A DNA stretch of 64,000 nt, taken from NCBI RefSeq assembly GCF_900115745.1, contig NZ_FOXP01000011.1, positions 1 to 64,000 of the forward strand. Direction: 5' to 3'. The position numbers and the translations under genes are program-made. Shown in pieces: positions 45,750 through 55,473 of the stretch (its first letter is position 1; every line of letters begins with the position of its first letter). The notes beneath the pieces were generated by a model. That model did no database searches. It had not been told where the DNA came from and worked only from the letters and a program-made list of their open reading frames with translations. This DNA comes from Sphingomonas rubra. Its GTDB lineage: Bacteria > Pseudomonadota > Alphaproteobacteria > Sphingomonadales > Sphingomonadaceae.

Positions 45750-45807
45750 CCCGGCCAGCGGGTCGGCGAAGCCGACGCCGTCTGACGACGCGGCTTCGCC
45801 GCGGCGC
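45750..45807 (+). repeat. GC-rich direct repeat, right copy
   Basis: Matches 43303-43361 (shared CCGGCCnGCGGGTCGGCG and GACGACGCGGCTTCGCCGCG), same orientation, between the thiolase and rarD 3' ends. Confidence 0.75.
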
Positions 45808-45837
45808 GGCCAACCTCCGACCCCATCACAGTCGATG

Positions 45838-46743
45838 TCAGGCTGCGGCCTCGCCGTCGCCCGCCCGCGACCGCCGAACCCCGCGCCACCCATCCCACGC
45901 GTACAGCGCGCACCCCGTCCAGATCAGCCCGAACGTGACCAGATGCACCGGCCGCAGCCGCTCGCCGAACAGCAGCACCGCCTCTGCGAATTGGAGCGTC
46001 GGCGCGAGATACTGGAGCAGTCCCAACGTCGTGTAGCGCAGCCGCCGCGCCGCGCCCGCGAACATCAGCAGCGGCGCCGCGGTGACGCCGCCCGCCAGCA
46101 CCAGCAGCCAGTCGGTGCCCCCGTCACGCCCCCAGGCCGCCGTGCCCGCCTGTCCCGCGTACAGCAGCATCGCCAGTGCGAACGGCGCCAGCACCAGCGT
46201 CTCGATCGTCAGCCCGCCGAGCGCGCCGACCGCGACCGTCTTGCGGATCAGGCCGTAGGTGCCGAAGCTGAGCGCCAGCACCAGTGAGATCCAGATCGCG
46301 CCGCCGCCGCTCGCCGCCATCGCCAGCACCCCCGCCGCCGCCACCGCGACCGCCAGCTTCTGCACCCTCGATACCCGCTCGCCGAGCACCGCCACGCCCA
46401 GCGCGACGTTGACCAGCGGGTTGATGAAATAACCGAGGCTCGCCTCCAGCACATGCGCGTGCTCGATCGCCCAGATATAGACGTACCAGTTGACCGCGAT
46501 CAGCGCCGCGCTCGCGCACAGCATCGCCAGCGTCCGCCCCCGCGCCGCCGCCGCGATCTCGCGCCCCTGCCGCAGCACCAGGACGACGAGGCCAAGAAAC
46601 AGCAGCGACCACAGGATACGGTGGCTCAGCACCTGCGCCGCCGGCACGTGCGCGAGCAGCTTCAGGTAGAGCGGCAGCAACCCCCAGGCGGCATAGGCGC
46701 CGACGCCAAGGAGGAAGCCGTTGCGGGTGGTGTGATCGGTCAT
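45838..46743 (-). CDS. rarD: EamA/RarD family transporter
   Basis: A 301-residue protein with about ten membrane helices of the drug/metabolite transporter superfamily, RarD type: GFLLGVGAYAAWGLLPLYLKLLAHVPAAQVLSHRILWSLLFL at the N-terminus, AALIAVNWYVYIWAIEHAHVLEASLGYFINPLVNVALGV in the middle, and LLQYLAPTLQFAEAVLLFGERL near the C-terminus. RarD proteins are linked to chloramphenicol sensitivity in E. coli; the substrate is unknown. It stands alone on the minus strand. Confidence 0.92.
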   Translation of the reverse strand: MTDHTTRNGFLLGVGAYAAWGLLPLYLKLLAHVPAAQVLSHRILWSLLFLGLVVLVLRQGREIAAAARGRTLAMLCASAALIAVNWYVYIWAIEHAHVLEASLGYFINPLVNVALGVAVLGERVSRVQKLAVAVAAAGVLAMAASGGGAIWISLVLALSFGTYGLIRKTVAVGALGGLTIETLVLAPFALAMLLYAGQAGTAAWGRDGGTDWLLVLAGGVTAAPLLMFAGAARRLRYTTLGLLQYLAPTLQFAEAVLLFGERLRPVHLVTFGLIWTGCALYAWDGWRGVRRSRAGDGEAAA

Positions 46744-46817
46744 GTGGCCCGCTTCATCGCGGGGCGTGCGCAGTGGGGCAAGGGAGGATGGCCCGCGCCC
46801 CGGTAAAGCAAACCTCC

Positions 46818-46899
46818 GTCATGCCGGGCTCGTCCCGGCATCCAGGGTTAAGCAGCGTGACGTTCCTGGCTCTGGATGCCGGGACGAGCCCGGCATGAC
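46818..46899. repeat. REP-type palindromic repeat pair
   Basis: GTCATGCCGGGCTCGTCCCG and the inverted GGATGCCGGGACGAGCCCGG plus ATGAC are nearly perfect complements separated by about 30 bases, between rarD and the bkdB 3' end. Confidence 0.88.
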
Positions 46900-46907
46900 G
46901 AGAGAGT

Positions 46908-48302
46908 TCAGTCCGCGAAGAGCAGCACCGGCGTCTCCAGCACCTTCTTCAGCGCCTGGACGTAACTCGCCGCGTCCCAGCCGTCGACGACGCGGTGGTC
47001 GCAGCTGATCGACAGGTTCATCAGCTTGGCGCGGCGGATTTCGTCGCCGCGGCCGGTGAAGACGGGGCGCTCGACAATCTTGTTCGGGCCGATGATCGCG
47101 ACCTCGGGTCGGTTGATGACCGGCGTCGTCGCGATGCCGCCGAGCGGCCCCAGCGAGGTGACGGTGATGGTGCCGTTGCCCAGTTCGTCGGGCTTCAGCT
47201 TGCCCGCGCGCGCCGCCTCGGCCAGCCGGCCGATCTCGGTCGCGAGCTGCCAGACGTTGCGATCCTGCGCGTCGCGGATGACGGGCACGGTCAGCCCCGC
47301 GTCGGTCTGCGCCGCCATGCCGAGATGGACGCGACCCGAACGGGTCACCACCCCCGCCTCGTCGTCGTAGCGGGCGTTGAGCATCGGGAAATCGGGCAGC
47401 GTGCGGCAGATCGCGACGATCATCAGCGGCAGCATCGTCAGCTTGGGACGCTGTCCGCGGTTGTCGTTGAGGTCGGCGCGGACACGCTCCAGCTCGGTCA
47501 CGTCGATCTCGTCGACATAGGTGAAGTGCGGGATGTTGCGCTTCGACGCGGCCATGTTCTCGGCGATGCGCCGGCGCATGCCGATGACGCGGATCGCCTC
47601 GTCGTCGCGCGCGCGGGAGCGGCCGGGGGCCGAATAGCCCTGGCCCGAGCCGTAGCGGAGGAACGCGTCGAGGTCCGAATGGCGGACGCGGTCGCCCTCG
47701 GCCTGGACTTGGGAGAGGTCGACACCGAGCTCTGCCGCACGCGCGCGGACCGCGGGGGAGGCGAGGATGGGGCGCCCCTGTACCTCCCCGGAACGGGGAG
47801 GGGGACCATCAGCCGCAGGCTGATGGTGGAGGGGCAGTCCGGCAGGACTGTCGCTCGTGGCTGCCCCTCCACCACTCGCTTCGCGAGCGGTCCCCCTCCC
47901 CGTACCGGGGAGGTCTTGAGACGCACCCGCACGCGCCGGCGTGGTCATCCCCGCCGCCTCGGCTTCCTCGACGCCCGGGTTCTCCGCCTCATACTGCTCG
48001 GCGACCTCTTCCTGCGCCGCGCTGGGCGGGGCGGCGACGGCCTCGTCGGCCGACACGTCGCCCTCGGTCTCGATCACCACCAGCGCCGCGCCGATCGCGA
48101 CCTGGTCACCGACCTCGCCCGCCAGCTCGACCACCGTGCCCGACACCGGCGACTCCATCTCGACCGTCGCCTTGTCGGTCATCATGTCGGCGATGTTCTG
48201 GTCTTCCTCGACTCGGTCGCCGACCGCCACGTGCCACGCGACGATCTCGGCCTCGGCGATGCCTTCGCCGATGTCGGGGAGCTTGAAGGTGAAGCGTGCC
48301 AC
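46908..48302 (-). CDS. bkdB: Branched-chain 2-oxoacid dehydrogenase E2 (lipoyl acyltransferase)
   Basis: A 464-residue E2 that accepts acyl groups from E1 and passes them to CoA. A lipoyl domain carries the lipoylated Lys at 44 (MMTDKATVEME); the E3/E1-binding domain begins near ILASPAVRARAAELGVDLSQV; the catalytic domain ends with SISCDHRVVDGWDAASYVQAL (catalytic His and Asp). The linker residues about 130-174 are encoded by a dispersed palindromic repeat in frame. The start is GTG at 48302, directly following the bkdA2 stop. No lipoamide dehydrogenase (E3) gene is in the window. Confidence 0.93.
   Translation of the reverse strand: MARFTFKLPDIGEGIAEAEIVAWHVAVGDRVEEDQNIADMMTDKATVEMESPVSGTVVELAGEVGDQVAIGAALVVIETEGDVSADEAVAAPPSAAQEEVAEQYEAENPGVEEAEAAGMTTPARAGASQDLPGTGRGTAREASGGGAATSDSPAGLPLHHQPAADGPPPRSGEVQGRPILASPAVRARAAELGVDLSQVQAEGDRVRHSDLDAFLRYGSGQGYSAPGRSRARDDEAIRVIGMRRRIAENMAASKRNIPHFTYVDEIDVTELERVRADLNDNRGQRPKLTMLPLMIVAICRTLPDFPMLNARYDDEAGVVTRSGRVHLGMAAQTDAGLTVPVIRDAQDRNVWQLATEIGRLAEAARAGKLKPDELGNGTITVTSLGPLGGIATTPVINRPEVAIIGPNKIVERPVFTGRGDEIRRAKLMNLSISCDHRVVDGWDAASYVQALKKVLETPVLLFAD
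47781..47914. repeat. Palindromic element inside bkdB linker
   Basis: Arms ACCTCCCCGGAACGGGGAGG.. (47782-47807) and 47889-47914 are complementary in 25 of 26 positions, and inner arms TGGTGGAGGGGCAG (47824-47837) and 47861-47874 pair perfectly. The whole element is open in the bkdB frame and encodes a Gly/Pro/Ser-rich linker. Confidence 0.85.
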
Positions 48303-49349
48303 TTATGCGTCCTTCATGATCTTCTTGAGCGCCTCGCCGATGCGGACGGGGCCGGGGAAATACGCCCATTCCAGGCTGTGCGGGTACGGCGTGTCGTAAC
48401 CGGTGACGCGCTCGATCGGCGCCTCCAGGTGATAGAAGCACCGCTCCTGCACCAAGGCCGACAGTTCGGCACCGAAGCCGGAGGTGCGCGTCGCCTCGTG
48501 CACGATCATGCAGCGCCCGGTCTTCTTCACCGACGCCTCGATCGTCTCGATGTCGAGGGGGACGAGGCTGCGCAGGTCGACGATCTCGGCGTCGATCCCG
48601 GCCTCGGCGATCACCGCCTGGCAGACATGGACCATCGTGCCGTAGCAGAGGACGGTCAGCGCCTCGCCCTCGCGCACGACGTTCGCCTTGCCCAGCTCGA
48701 CCCGGTAATAGCCGCCCGGCACCTCGCCGCCGGGATGCTTCGACCAGTTCTCGGCCGGCTTGTCCCAGTAACCGTTGAACGGGCCGTTGTAGATGCGCTT
48801 GGGCTCGAAGAAGATGACCGGGTCGTTATCCTCGATCGCGGCGATCAGCAGTCCCTTGGCGTCGTAGGGCGTGGACGGGATCACCGTCTTGATCCCCGAC
48901 ATGTGCGTGAACAGTCCCTCCGGCGACTGCGAGTGCGTCTGCCCGCCGAAGATGCCGCCGCCGAACGGCGAGCGCACCGTGATCGGCGCGGTGAACTCGC
49001 CGCCCGAGCGGTAGCGAAGCCGTGCCGCCTCGCTGACCAGCTGGTCGAGCGCGGGGTAGATGTAATCGGCGAACTGGATCTCCGGCACCGGCCGCAGGCC
49101 GTAAGCGCCCATGCCGACCGCGACGCCGATGATCCCGCACTCGGTGATCGGCGTGTCGAACACGCGCGTCTTGCCGTATTTCGCCTGCAAGCCCGCGGTC
49201 GCGCGGAACACGCCGCCGAAGAAGCCCACGTCCTCCCCCATCACGATCACGCCCGGATCGCGCGCCATCACGACGTCCATGGCGGAGTTGATCGCCTGGA
49301 TCATGTTCATGCGGCTGGTGTCGTTGGTGTCGGTCATGCTGTCACTCAT
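48303..49349 (-). CDS. bkdA2: Branched-chain 2-oxoacid dehydrogenase E1 beta
   Basis: A 348-residue beta subunit of the thiamine-diphosphate E1 component. Family blocks: VIVMGEDVGFFGGVFRATAGLQAKYG, DTPITECGIIGVAVGMGAYGLRPVPEIQFADYIYPALDQLVSEAARLRYRSGG, PFGGGIFGGQTHSQSPEGLFTHMSG, and VLCYGTMVHVCQAVIAEAG with IVDLRSLVPLDIETI. It is adjacent to bkdB with no gap and separated from bkdA1 by a palindromic element. Starts at ATG 49349; an internal ATG at 49337 is possible. Confidence 0.94.
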   Translation of the reverse strand: MSDSMTDTNDTSRMNMIQAINSAMDVVMARDPGVIVMGEDVGFFGGVFRATAGLQAKYGKTRVFDTPITECGIIGVAVGMGAYGLRPVPEIQFADYIYPALDQLVSEAARLRYRSGGEFTAPITVRSPFGGGIFGGQTHSQSPEGLFTHMSGIKTVIPSTPYDAKGLLIAAIEDNDPVIFFEPKRIYNGPFNGYWDKPAENWSKHPGGEVPGGYYRVELGKANVVREGEALTVLCYGTMVHVCQAVIAEAGIDAEIVDLRSLVPLDIETIEASVKKTGRCMIVHEATRTSGFGAELSALVQERCFYHLEAPIERVTGYDTPYPHSLEWAYFPGPVRIGEALKKIMKDA

Positions 49350-49352
49350 GAT

Positions 49353-49478
49353 CCCGCTCCCATCGGGAGAGGGAGGGAGCCGCGAAGCGGCGGAAGGGTG
49401 AGGGCAGGGCCTGTACTGCCCTCACCCTTCCCACGCGGCTGCGCCGCGCGGGCCCCTTCCCTCTCCCGGTGGGAGAGG
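49353..49478. repeat. Palindromic element between bkdA1 and bkdA2
   Basis: Arms at about 49357-49406 and 49417-49475 (core GGAAGGGTGAGGGCA/TGCCCTCACCCTTCC) form a large imperfect stem-loop filling the entire intergenic gap. On the mRNA it could act as a processing or stabilising structure. Confidence 0.8.
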
Positions 49479-49485
49479 GAGATCA

Positions 49486-50781
49486 TCACTTGCGCGCCCA
49501 TGGCCGTCCGCTCGCTTCCTCTTCCGCCAGCATCTGCGCCTGCTGTTCGCGCAGGTGCCAGGGCATCTCCTCGAACACCCCGTCGAACAGCGAGTCGAGC
49601 GGCTGGTGCAGGCCGTGGCCGAGGATGCCGTTCTGCTCCGCCTCCTTCTGCGCCGCCTTCACCGCCTCGGCGAGTTCCTTGTCCTGCGCCGCGTGGCGTT
49701 CCTCGTCCCACTCGCCCAGCGCGATCAGGTGATCCTTCAACCGCCGGATCGGATCGCCCAGCGGCCACGCCGTCGGCTCGCCGGCGGAACGGTATTGCGA
49801 CGGATCGTCCGACGTCGAGTGTCCCTCGGCGCGGTAGGTGAAATGCTCGATCAGCGTCGGCCCCTGGTTGGTCCGCGCGCGCTCCGCCGCCCACTCGGTC
49901 GCCGCGTACACCGCCAGCGCATCGTTGCCGTCGACGCGCAGGCCGGCGATGCCGTAGCCTACCGCCCGCGCCGCGAAGGTCGTCGCCTCCGCCCCCGCGA
50001 AGCCCGAGAAGCTGGAAATCGCCCACTGGTTGTTGACGACGTTGAAGATCACCGGCGCGCGGTACACGGTGGCGAAGGTCAGGGCCGAGTGGAAGTCGCC
50101 CTCCGCCGTCGACCCCTCGCCGCACCAGGTCGCCGCGATGCGTGTGTCGCCCTTCGACGCGGACGCCATCGCCCAGCCCACCGCCTGCGGATATTGCGTC
50201 GTGAGATTGCCGGAGATCGAGAAGAAGCCGAACCGCTTCTCCGAATACATGATCGGCAGCTGCTTGCCCTGCAGCTTGTCGCCCCTGTTGGAATAGATCT
50301 GGTTCATCATGTCGACCATCGGGCACCCGCGCGACAGCAGGATGCCCTGCTGCCGGTACGACGGGAAGCACATGTCGTCGGCGTCCAGCGCGGCGGTGGC
50401 GCCGATCGACACCGCCTCCTCGCCGGTGCACTTCATGTAGAAGCTGGTCTTGCCCTGCCGCTGCGCGCGGAACATCCGCTCGTCGAAGGCGCGGACCAGC
50501 GCCATGTCGCGCAGCATGCGGCGCAGCGTGTCGGGCGACAGCTTCGGGTCCCACGGCCCCACCGCGCGGTTCTCGTCGTCCAGCACGCGGACGAGGCCGT
50601 AGGCGAGATCGGTGAAGCTGCGCGCCTCGTCGGCCGTGTCGGGGCGACGGGTGGCGCCGGCGGCGGGTACGTCGACGGATGCGAAGTCGACCGCGTCGCC
50701 GGGCCGGAACTTCGGCTCCGGCACGTGGAGCGACAACGGGGGCAGATTGGCGCGAAGGTGCGTCGCCACGGCTCTCTCCAT
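49486..50781 (-). CDS. bkdA1: Branched-chain 2-oxoacid dehydrogenase E1 alpha
   Basis: A 431-residue alpha subunit closely matching BkdA1: LSLHVPEPKFRPGDAVDF, LAYGLVRVLDDE, RMFRAQRQGKTSFYMKCTGEEAVSIGATAALDADDMCFPSYRQQGILL, the thiamine-diphosphate motif GWAMASASKGDTRIAATWCGEGSTAEGDFHSALTFA...NNQWAIS, and the phosphorylation-loop-like YRAEGHSTSDDPSQYR. It decarboxylates 2-oxo acids from valine, leucine and isoleucine. ATG at 50781; the in-frame extension to 50979 reads through REP sequence and is rejected. First gene of bkdA1-bkdA2-bkdB. Confidence 0.95.
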   Translation of the reverse strand: MERAVATHLRANLPPLSLHVPEPKFRPGDAVDFASVDVPAAGATRRPDTADEARSFTDLAYGLVRVLDDENRAVGPWDPKLSPDTLRRMLRDMALVRAFDERMFRAQRQGKTSFYMKCTGEEAVSIGATAALDADDMCFPSYRQQGILLSRGCPMVDMMNQIYSNRGDKLQGKQLPIMYSEKRFGFFSISGNLTTQYPQAVGWAMASASKGDTRIAATWCGEGSTAEGDFHSALTFATVYRAPVIFNVVNNQWAISSFSGFAGAEATTFAARAVGYGIAGLRVDGNDALAVYAATEWAAERARTNQGPTLIEHFTYRAEGHSTSDDPSQYRSAGEPTAWPLGDPIRRLKDHLIALGEWDEERHAAQDKELAEAVKAAQKEAEQNGILGHGLHQPLDSLFDGVFEEMPWHLREQQAQMLAEEEASGRPWARK

Positions 50782-50898
50782 GTTGCGACGTGACACCGCC
50801 GCTCTAGCCCCCTGCTTACCGGCGCTTGTTAGATTATTACAAGCGCGCTGCGAGGGCGGTTCTTGTACGATTCTGTCGTGTCGGGTGTCCACCCGACT

Positions 50899-50982
50899 CG
50901 TCACCCCGGGTTCGTCCCGCGGTCCAGGGTCAAGCAGCGTGTCGCCCTGTAACCCTGGATGCCGGGACGAGCCCGGCATGAC
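50899..50982. repeat. REP-type palindromic repeat pair
   Basis: GTCACCCCGGGTTCGTCCCG is followed by the inverted GGATGCCGGGACGAGCCCGG unit and ATGAC, between bkdA1 and the hydrolase gene. Confidence 0.85.
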
Positions 50983-50991
50983 GGATGTCGT

Positions 50992-51993
<1,002 letters not shown>

Positions 51994-52243
51994 GCGCTTC
52001 TCTCCTCTGGCCCCGCGGTAGAACCGCCGGGGCCTTTACGGCAAGCCATCTCGCGACCTTGACTTATGCGCAGTTATGCGTATGTGGCGCGGCATCGAGG
52101 CGTCATGCAGCGTGAGCGGATCTGATCCGTGCTCCGTCTCGGCTCAAGCCCAAGGCTTCCCTATTCACGCGGGGTGTCATTCTCCCCCGCCACCCGTGCG
52201 CCACGATGCGTGCGGTGCATGGCCCGTTTCGAAAGCTATCCCC

Positions 52244-53683
52244 ATGTCCTTCTCCGATCTCGGCCTTGCCGAGCCGCTCGTCCGCGCGCTCGAGGCCAAA
52301 GGCTATACCACCCCCACCCCGATCCAGGCGCAGGCGATCCCGACCGTGCTGGAAGGCGGCGACCTGCTCGGCATCGCGCAGACCGGCACCGGCAAGACCG
52401 CGGCCTTCGTGCTGCCGTCGATCCAGCGCATGGTGGCGAATGCCAAGCGCGTCCTGCCGACGCACTGCCGGATGCTCGTCCTGGCCCCCACGCGCGAACT
52501 GGCGTCACAGATCGCCGACAACGCCCGCGGCTACGGCCAGTTCTCCAAGATGTCGGTGACCACCGTCTTCGGCGGCACCAGCATCAACAAGAACCGCCAG
52601 GACATGAGCCGCGGCGTCGACATCCTGGTCGCCACGCCCGGCCGCCTGATCGACCTGGTCGAGCAGGGCTTCGTCAACCTGTCGATGATCGAGATCCTGG
52701 TGCTCGACGAGGCGGACCAGATGCTCGACCTGGGCTTCATCCACGCGCTCAAGAAGATCGTCCGCATGGTGCCCCGCAAGCGCCAGACGCTGTTCTTCTC
52801 GGCCACCATGCCCGCCTCGATCCGCGAGCTGGCGTCGCAGTTCCTGAACGATCCGGCGACCGTCTCGGTCAAGCCGGCGTCGACCACGGCGGAGCGCGTC
52901 GACCAGTCCGTCACCTTCGTCAACCAGCAGGAGAAGCAGGCGCTGCTCACCCTACTGTTGCAGGAGGAGGAGATCGACCGCGCGCTGGTCTTCACCCGCA
53001 CCAAGCACGGTGCCGACCGCGTCGTGAAGCTGCTCGCGGGCAACGGCATCGCGGCCAACGCCATCCACGGCAACAAGTCGCAGCCGCAGCGCGAGCGGGC
53101 GCTGGCCGCGTTTAAGTCGGGCGACGTGCCGATCCTGGTCGCGACCGACATCGCCGCGCGCGGCATCGACGTGTCCGGCGTCAGCCACGTGGTGAACTTC
53201 GAGCTGCCCAACGTGCCCGAGCAGTACGTCCACCGCATCGGCCGCACCGCGCGCGCCGGCGCCAGCGGCATCGCCGTCGCCTTCTGCGCCGACGACGAGC
53301 GGCCGTATCTGAAGGACATCGAGCGCACCACGCGTCAGAAGATCGCGGTCACCCCGCTGCCCGACGACTTCCAGAACAAGGCCGCCAAGATCAAGTCGGC
53401 GCGCGTCGCCGCCGTCGGCGCCGATCCCGCCCCGCGCGAGGATCGCCCCCGCCAGCAGCGCGGGCCGATGAAGCCGCGCGCGACGCACGCCCCCAGCCAC
53501 ACCGGCGCGGCGAATACGGGGGGGCGTAACTACGCGAACGCCAGCCGCGGCGGTCGCCCGGGCGGACAAGGTGGCGGCCAGGGCGGCGGTGCCCGCGGTC
53601 CCGCACGCGGCGGCCAGGGCGGCGGTCGCGGCGGTGCGGGCCGCGGCGGCGGCGGTCGTTCGGGTGCGCCCTCCGGCCGCTGA
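52244..53683 (+). CDS. DEAD-box RNA helicase (RhlE-like)
   Basis: A 479-residue ATP-dependent RNA helicase. Motifs: FSDLGLAEPLVRALEAKGYTTPTPIQAQAIP (Q), AQTGTGKTAAFVLP (I), PTRELASQI (Ia), LDEADQMLDLGF (II, DEAD), FFSATMPASI (III), LVATDIAARGIDVSGVSHVVNFELP and YVHRIGRTARAGASG (VI). The C-terminal tail is rich in Gly/Arg (GGRPGGQGGGQGGGARGPARGGQ...), an RNA-binding RGG-type extension encoded by repetitive DNA. ATG at 52244. Roles in ribosome assembly or cold adaptation are usual for the family. Confidence 0.94.
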   Translation: MSFSDLGLAEPLVRALEAKGYTTPTPIQAQAIPTVLEGGDLLGIAQTGTGKTAAFVLPSIQRMVANAKRVLPTHCRMLVLAPTRELASQIADNARGYGQFSKMSVTTVFGGTSINKNRQDMSRGVDILVATPGRLIDLVEQGFVNLSMIEILVLDEADQMLDLGFIHALKKIVRMVPRKRQTLFFSATMPASIRELASQFLNDPATVSVKPASTTAERVDQSVTFVNQQEKQALLTLLLQEEEIDRALVFTRTKHGADRVVKLLAGNGIAANAIHGNKSQPQRERALAAFKSGDVPILVATDIAARGIDVSGVSHVVNFELPNVPEQYVHRIGRTARAGASGIAVAFCADDERPYLKDIERTTRQKIAVTPLPDDFQNKAAKIKSARVAAVGADPAPREDRPRQQRGPMKPRATHAPSHTGAANTGGRNYANASRGGRPGGQGGGQGGGARGPARGGQGGGRGGAGRGGGGRSGAPSGR

Positions 53684-53738
53684 CGGATACACGCTTCTCC
53701 TCGCGGGTTGACGGCTCAGGCCCGCGAGGAGAACAGCC

Positions 53739-54005
53739 ATGGACGTATCCACCACCCCGGTCGCCGAGCGCATCGCCCGCGTTCTCGCCGGCCAGCGGAT
53801 CAGCGCCAACGCCGGCGGCGCGGCGACCCACGCCTCCGCCGAGATCGACCGCGCCTGGCCGGACTATCTGCCCGACGCGCTGGCCGTGCTCCGCACCCTG
53901 CGCGAACCGGACCAGGCGATGGCCGCCGCCGGCGACGTCGCGGTGTGGGAAGCGATGGTGCTGGTCGCGATTCGAGCCGCCAAGCCGAAGACGGTGGTGT
54001 TGTAG
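53739..54005 (+). CDS. Uncharacterised small sphingomonad-type protein
   Basis: An 88-residue helical protein (MDVSTTPVAERIARVLAGQRISANAGGAATHASAEIDRAWPDYLPDALAVLRTLREPDQAMAAAGDVAVWEAMVLVAIRAA). No domain is recognised. AGGAGAA lies upstream of the ATG. It follows the DEAD-box gene by 55 bp on the same strand. Confidence 0.65.
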   Translation: MDVSTTPVAERIARVLAGQRISANAGGAATHASAEIDRAWPDYLPDALAVLRTLREPDQAMAAAGDVAVWEAMVLVAIRAAKPKTVVL

Positions 54006-54036
54006 AACGCTCGCTCCTCGACTCACCTACTTGCAG

Positions 54037-54136
54037 CCCGGCGAAGGCCGGGGCCCAGGTGGGAAGGCTTGCATGGTCGAGCATATCGCTTCCGCCACCA
54101 ACGTCTCCCACCTGGGCCCCGGCCTCCGCCGGGGTG
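54037..54136. repeat. REP-type inverted repeat pair
   Basis: CCGGCGAAGGCCGGGGCCCA at 54038 and its near-complement at 54106-54134 are separated by about 40 bases, between convergent genes. Confidence 0.8.
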
Positions 54137-54171
54137 CCAAGGAAGAACACGAGCGCATGGGTCGGCAGCCC

Positions 54172-54954
54172 TCAATTCGCGAACACCGCCGCCCGCTTCT
54201 CCATGTTCGCCCTCACCTGCTCGCGCTGGTTCGCCGTCCCCAGCAACCCCGCCTGCTCCGCGCTCTCGGCCTGCAGGATCGCCGCGTCGTCGCCGTCCGC
54301 CACCACCGAGAACAACCGCTTGGCCGCGCGCACCGCTTCCGGGTTCCGCCCCGCGATCGTCCGCGCCAGCGCCAGCGCCTCCGCCACCGGATCGTCCGCC
54401 ACCCGCGTCGCGAAGCCCAGCCGCACCGCTTCCTCGCCGCCGAACTCGCGCGCGGTATAGACCGCCTCGCGCAAATGATCGTCCCGCACGCATCCGCGCC
54501 ACAGCGCGAAGCCCGCCATGTCGGGGACGATCCCCCAGTGCAGCTCGCGCACCGACAGCCGCGCGTCCGCCGCGACCAGCCGCACGTCCGCGCCCGCCGC
54601 CACCTGCAGGCCGCCGCCCAGCGCCACGCCGTGGATCGCCGCGATCACCGGTTGCGGCAGCGTCCGCCATCCCCACGCCACCTGCTGGACGAGATTGGCC
54701 AGCCCGTGCGTCCGCTCCCGCGTCAGCAACCCCGACCCGCCGCCGGCCATCGCCGCCATGTCGAGCCCCGCGCAGAACCCGCGCCCCTCGCCCGACAGCA
54801 CCACCGCGCGCACGTCGCACCGATCGCCGATCCGCGCGATCGCGTCGGCGATCCCTTCGAACATCGCCGGGTCCAGCGCGTTGAGCTTGTCGGCGCGGGC
54901 CAGGCGGACGTGCGCCACGCCCGCGTCCACGTCGAGGAGGATGCGATCGGTCAT
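54172..54954 (-). CDS. Enoyl-CoA hydratase/isomerase family protein
   Basis: A 260-residue crotonase-fold protein. Family blocks: VAHVRLARADKLNALDPAMFEGIADAIARIG, AVVLSGEGRGFCAGLDMAAMAGG, VIAAIHGVALGGGLQVAAGADVRLVAADARLSVRELHWGIVPDMAG and LRRAxx-like EAVYTAREFGGEEAVRLGFATRV. ELHWGIVPDMAG places a Glu/Asp in the active site, resembling isomerase-type members. ATG at 54954. Confidence 0.88.
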   Translation of the reverse strand: MTDRILLDVDAGVAHVRLARADKLNALDPAMFEGIADAIARIGDRCDVRAVVLSGEGRGFCAGLDMAAMAGGGSGLLTRERTHGLANLVQQVAWGWRTLPQPVIAAIHGVALGGGLQVAAGADVRLVAADARLSVRELHWGIVPDMAGFALWRGCVRDDHLREAVYTAREFGGEEAVRLGFATRVADDPVAEALALARTIAGRNPEAVRAAKRLFSVVADGDDAAILQAESAEQAGLLGTANQREQVRANMEKRAAVFAN

Positions 54955-55050
54955 GCCCCGAACGCTACCGCGCGCCGCCGCCTACGTGAACCCCGCCCCG
55001 AACGACGCGCCAACTTGCCCCCTCCCGCGCCGCTGCTACACCCCCGCGCC

Positions 55051-55473
55051 ATGCAGCCCTTCGACCCCGCCCGCTTCGCCAAGCGCCTGACCTGGGGCCA
55101 TGGCGGGCGCCTCGGCATCGCCTATCACGCGCACGGGCCCGACTGGGTGGAACTCGCCCTGCCCTTCTCGCCGGACCAGGTCGGCGATCCGGCGCGCGGC
55201 ACCCTCGCCTCCGGGCCGATCGTCACGCTGATCGACATGGCGACCTCGCTCGCGATCTGGACCAGGCGCGGTGCCTTCCTGCCGCATGCCACGCTGGACC
55301 TGCGCGTCGATCACCTCCGCGCCGCCGCGCCCGGCCGCACGGTGATCGGCCGCGGCACCTGCACCCGCCTCACCCCATCGGTCGCCTTCGTGCGCGGCGA
55401 GGCGCACGACGGCGACCCTGCCGATCCGGTCGCCCACGTCGCCGGCACCTTCATGCTGATGGACGCGGCATGA
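55051..55473 (+). CDS. PaaI-family thioesterase
   Basis: A 140-residue hot-dog-fold protein. The helix-containing motif GTLASGPIVTLIDMATSLAIWT and following strands (HATLDLRVDHLRAAAPGRTVIGRGTCTRLTPSVAFVRGEAHDGD) match PaaI/YdiI-type acyl-CoA thioesterases. It overlaps the next thioesterase gene by 4 bases (ATGA), so the two are probably made together and may form a heteromer. Confidence 0.85.
   Translation: MQPFDPARFAKRLTWGHGGRLGIAYHAHGPDWVELALPFSPDQVGDPARGTLASGPIVTLIDMATSLAIWTRRGAFLPHATLDLRVDHLRAAAPGRTVIGRGTCTRLTPSVAFVRGEAHDGDPADPVAHVAGTFMLMDAA

Noticed and set aside
47781..49478. CRISPR-like repeats in the bkd operon
   Set aside because: The two palindromes are unlike each other, long and not regularly spaced; no spacers or cas genes are present.
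50782..50979. 66-residue N-terminal extension of bkdA1
   Set aside because: It translates REP repeat sequence and lies before the typical BkdA1 N-terminus.
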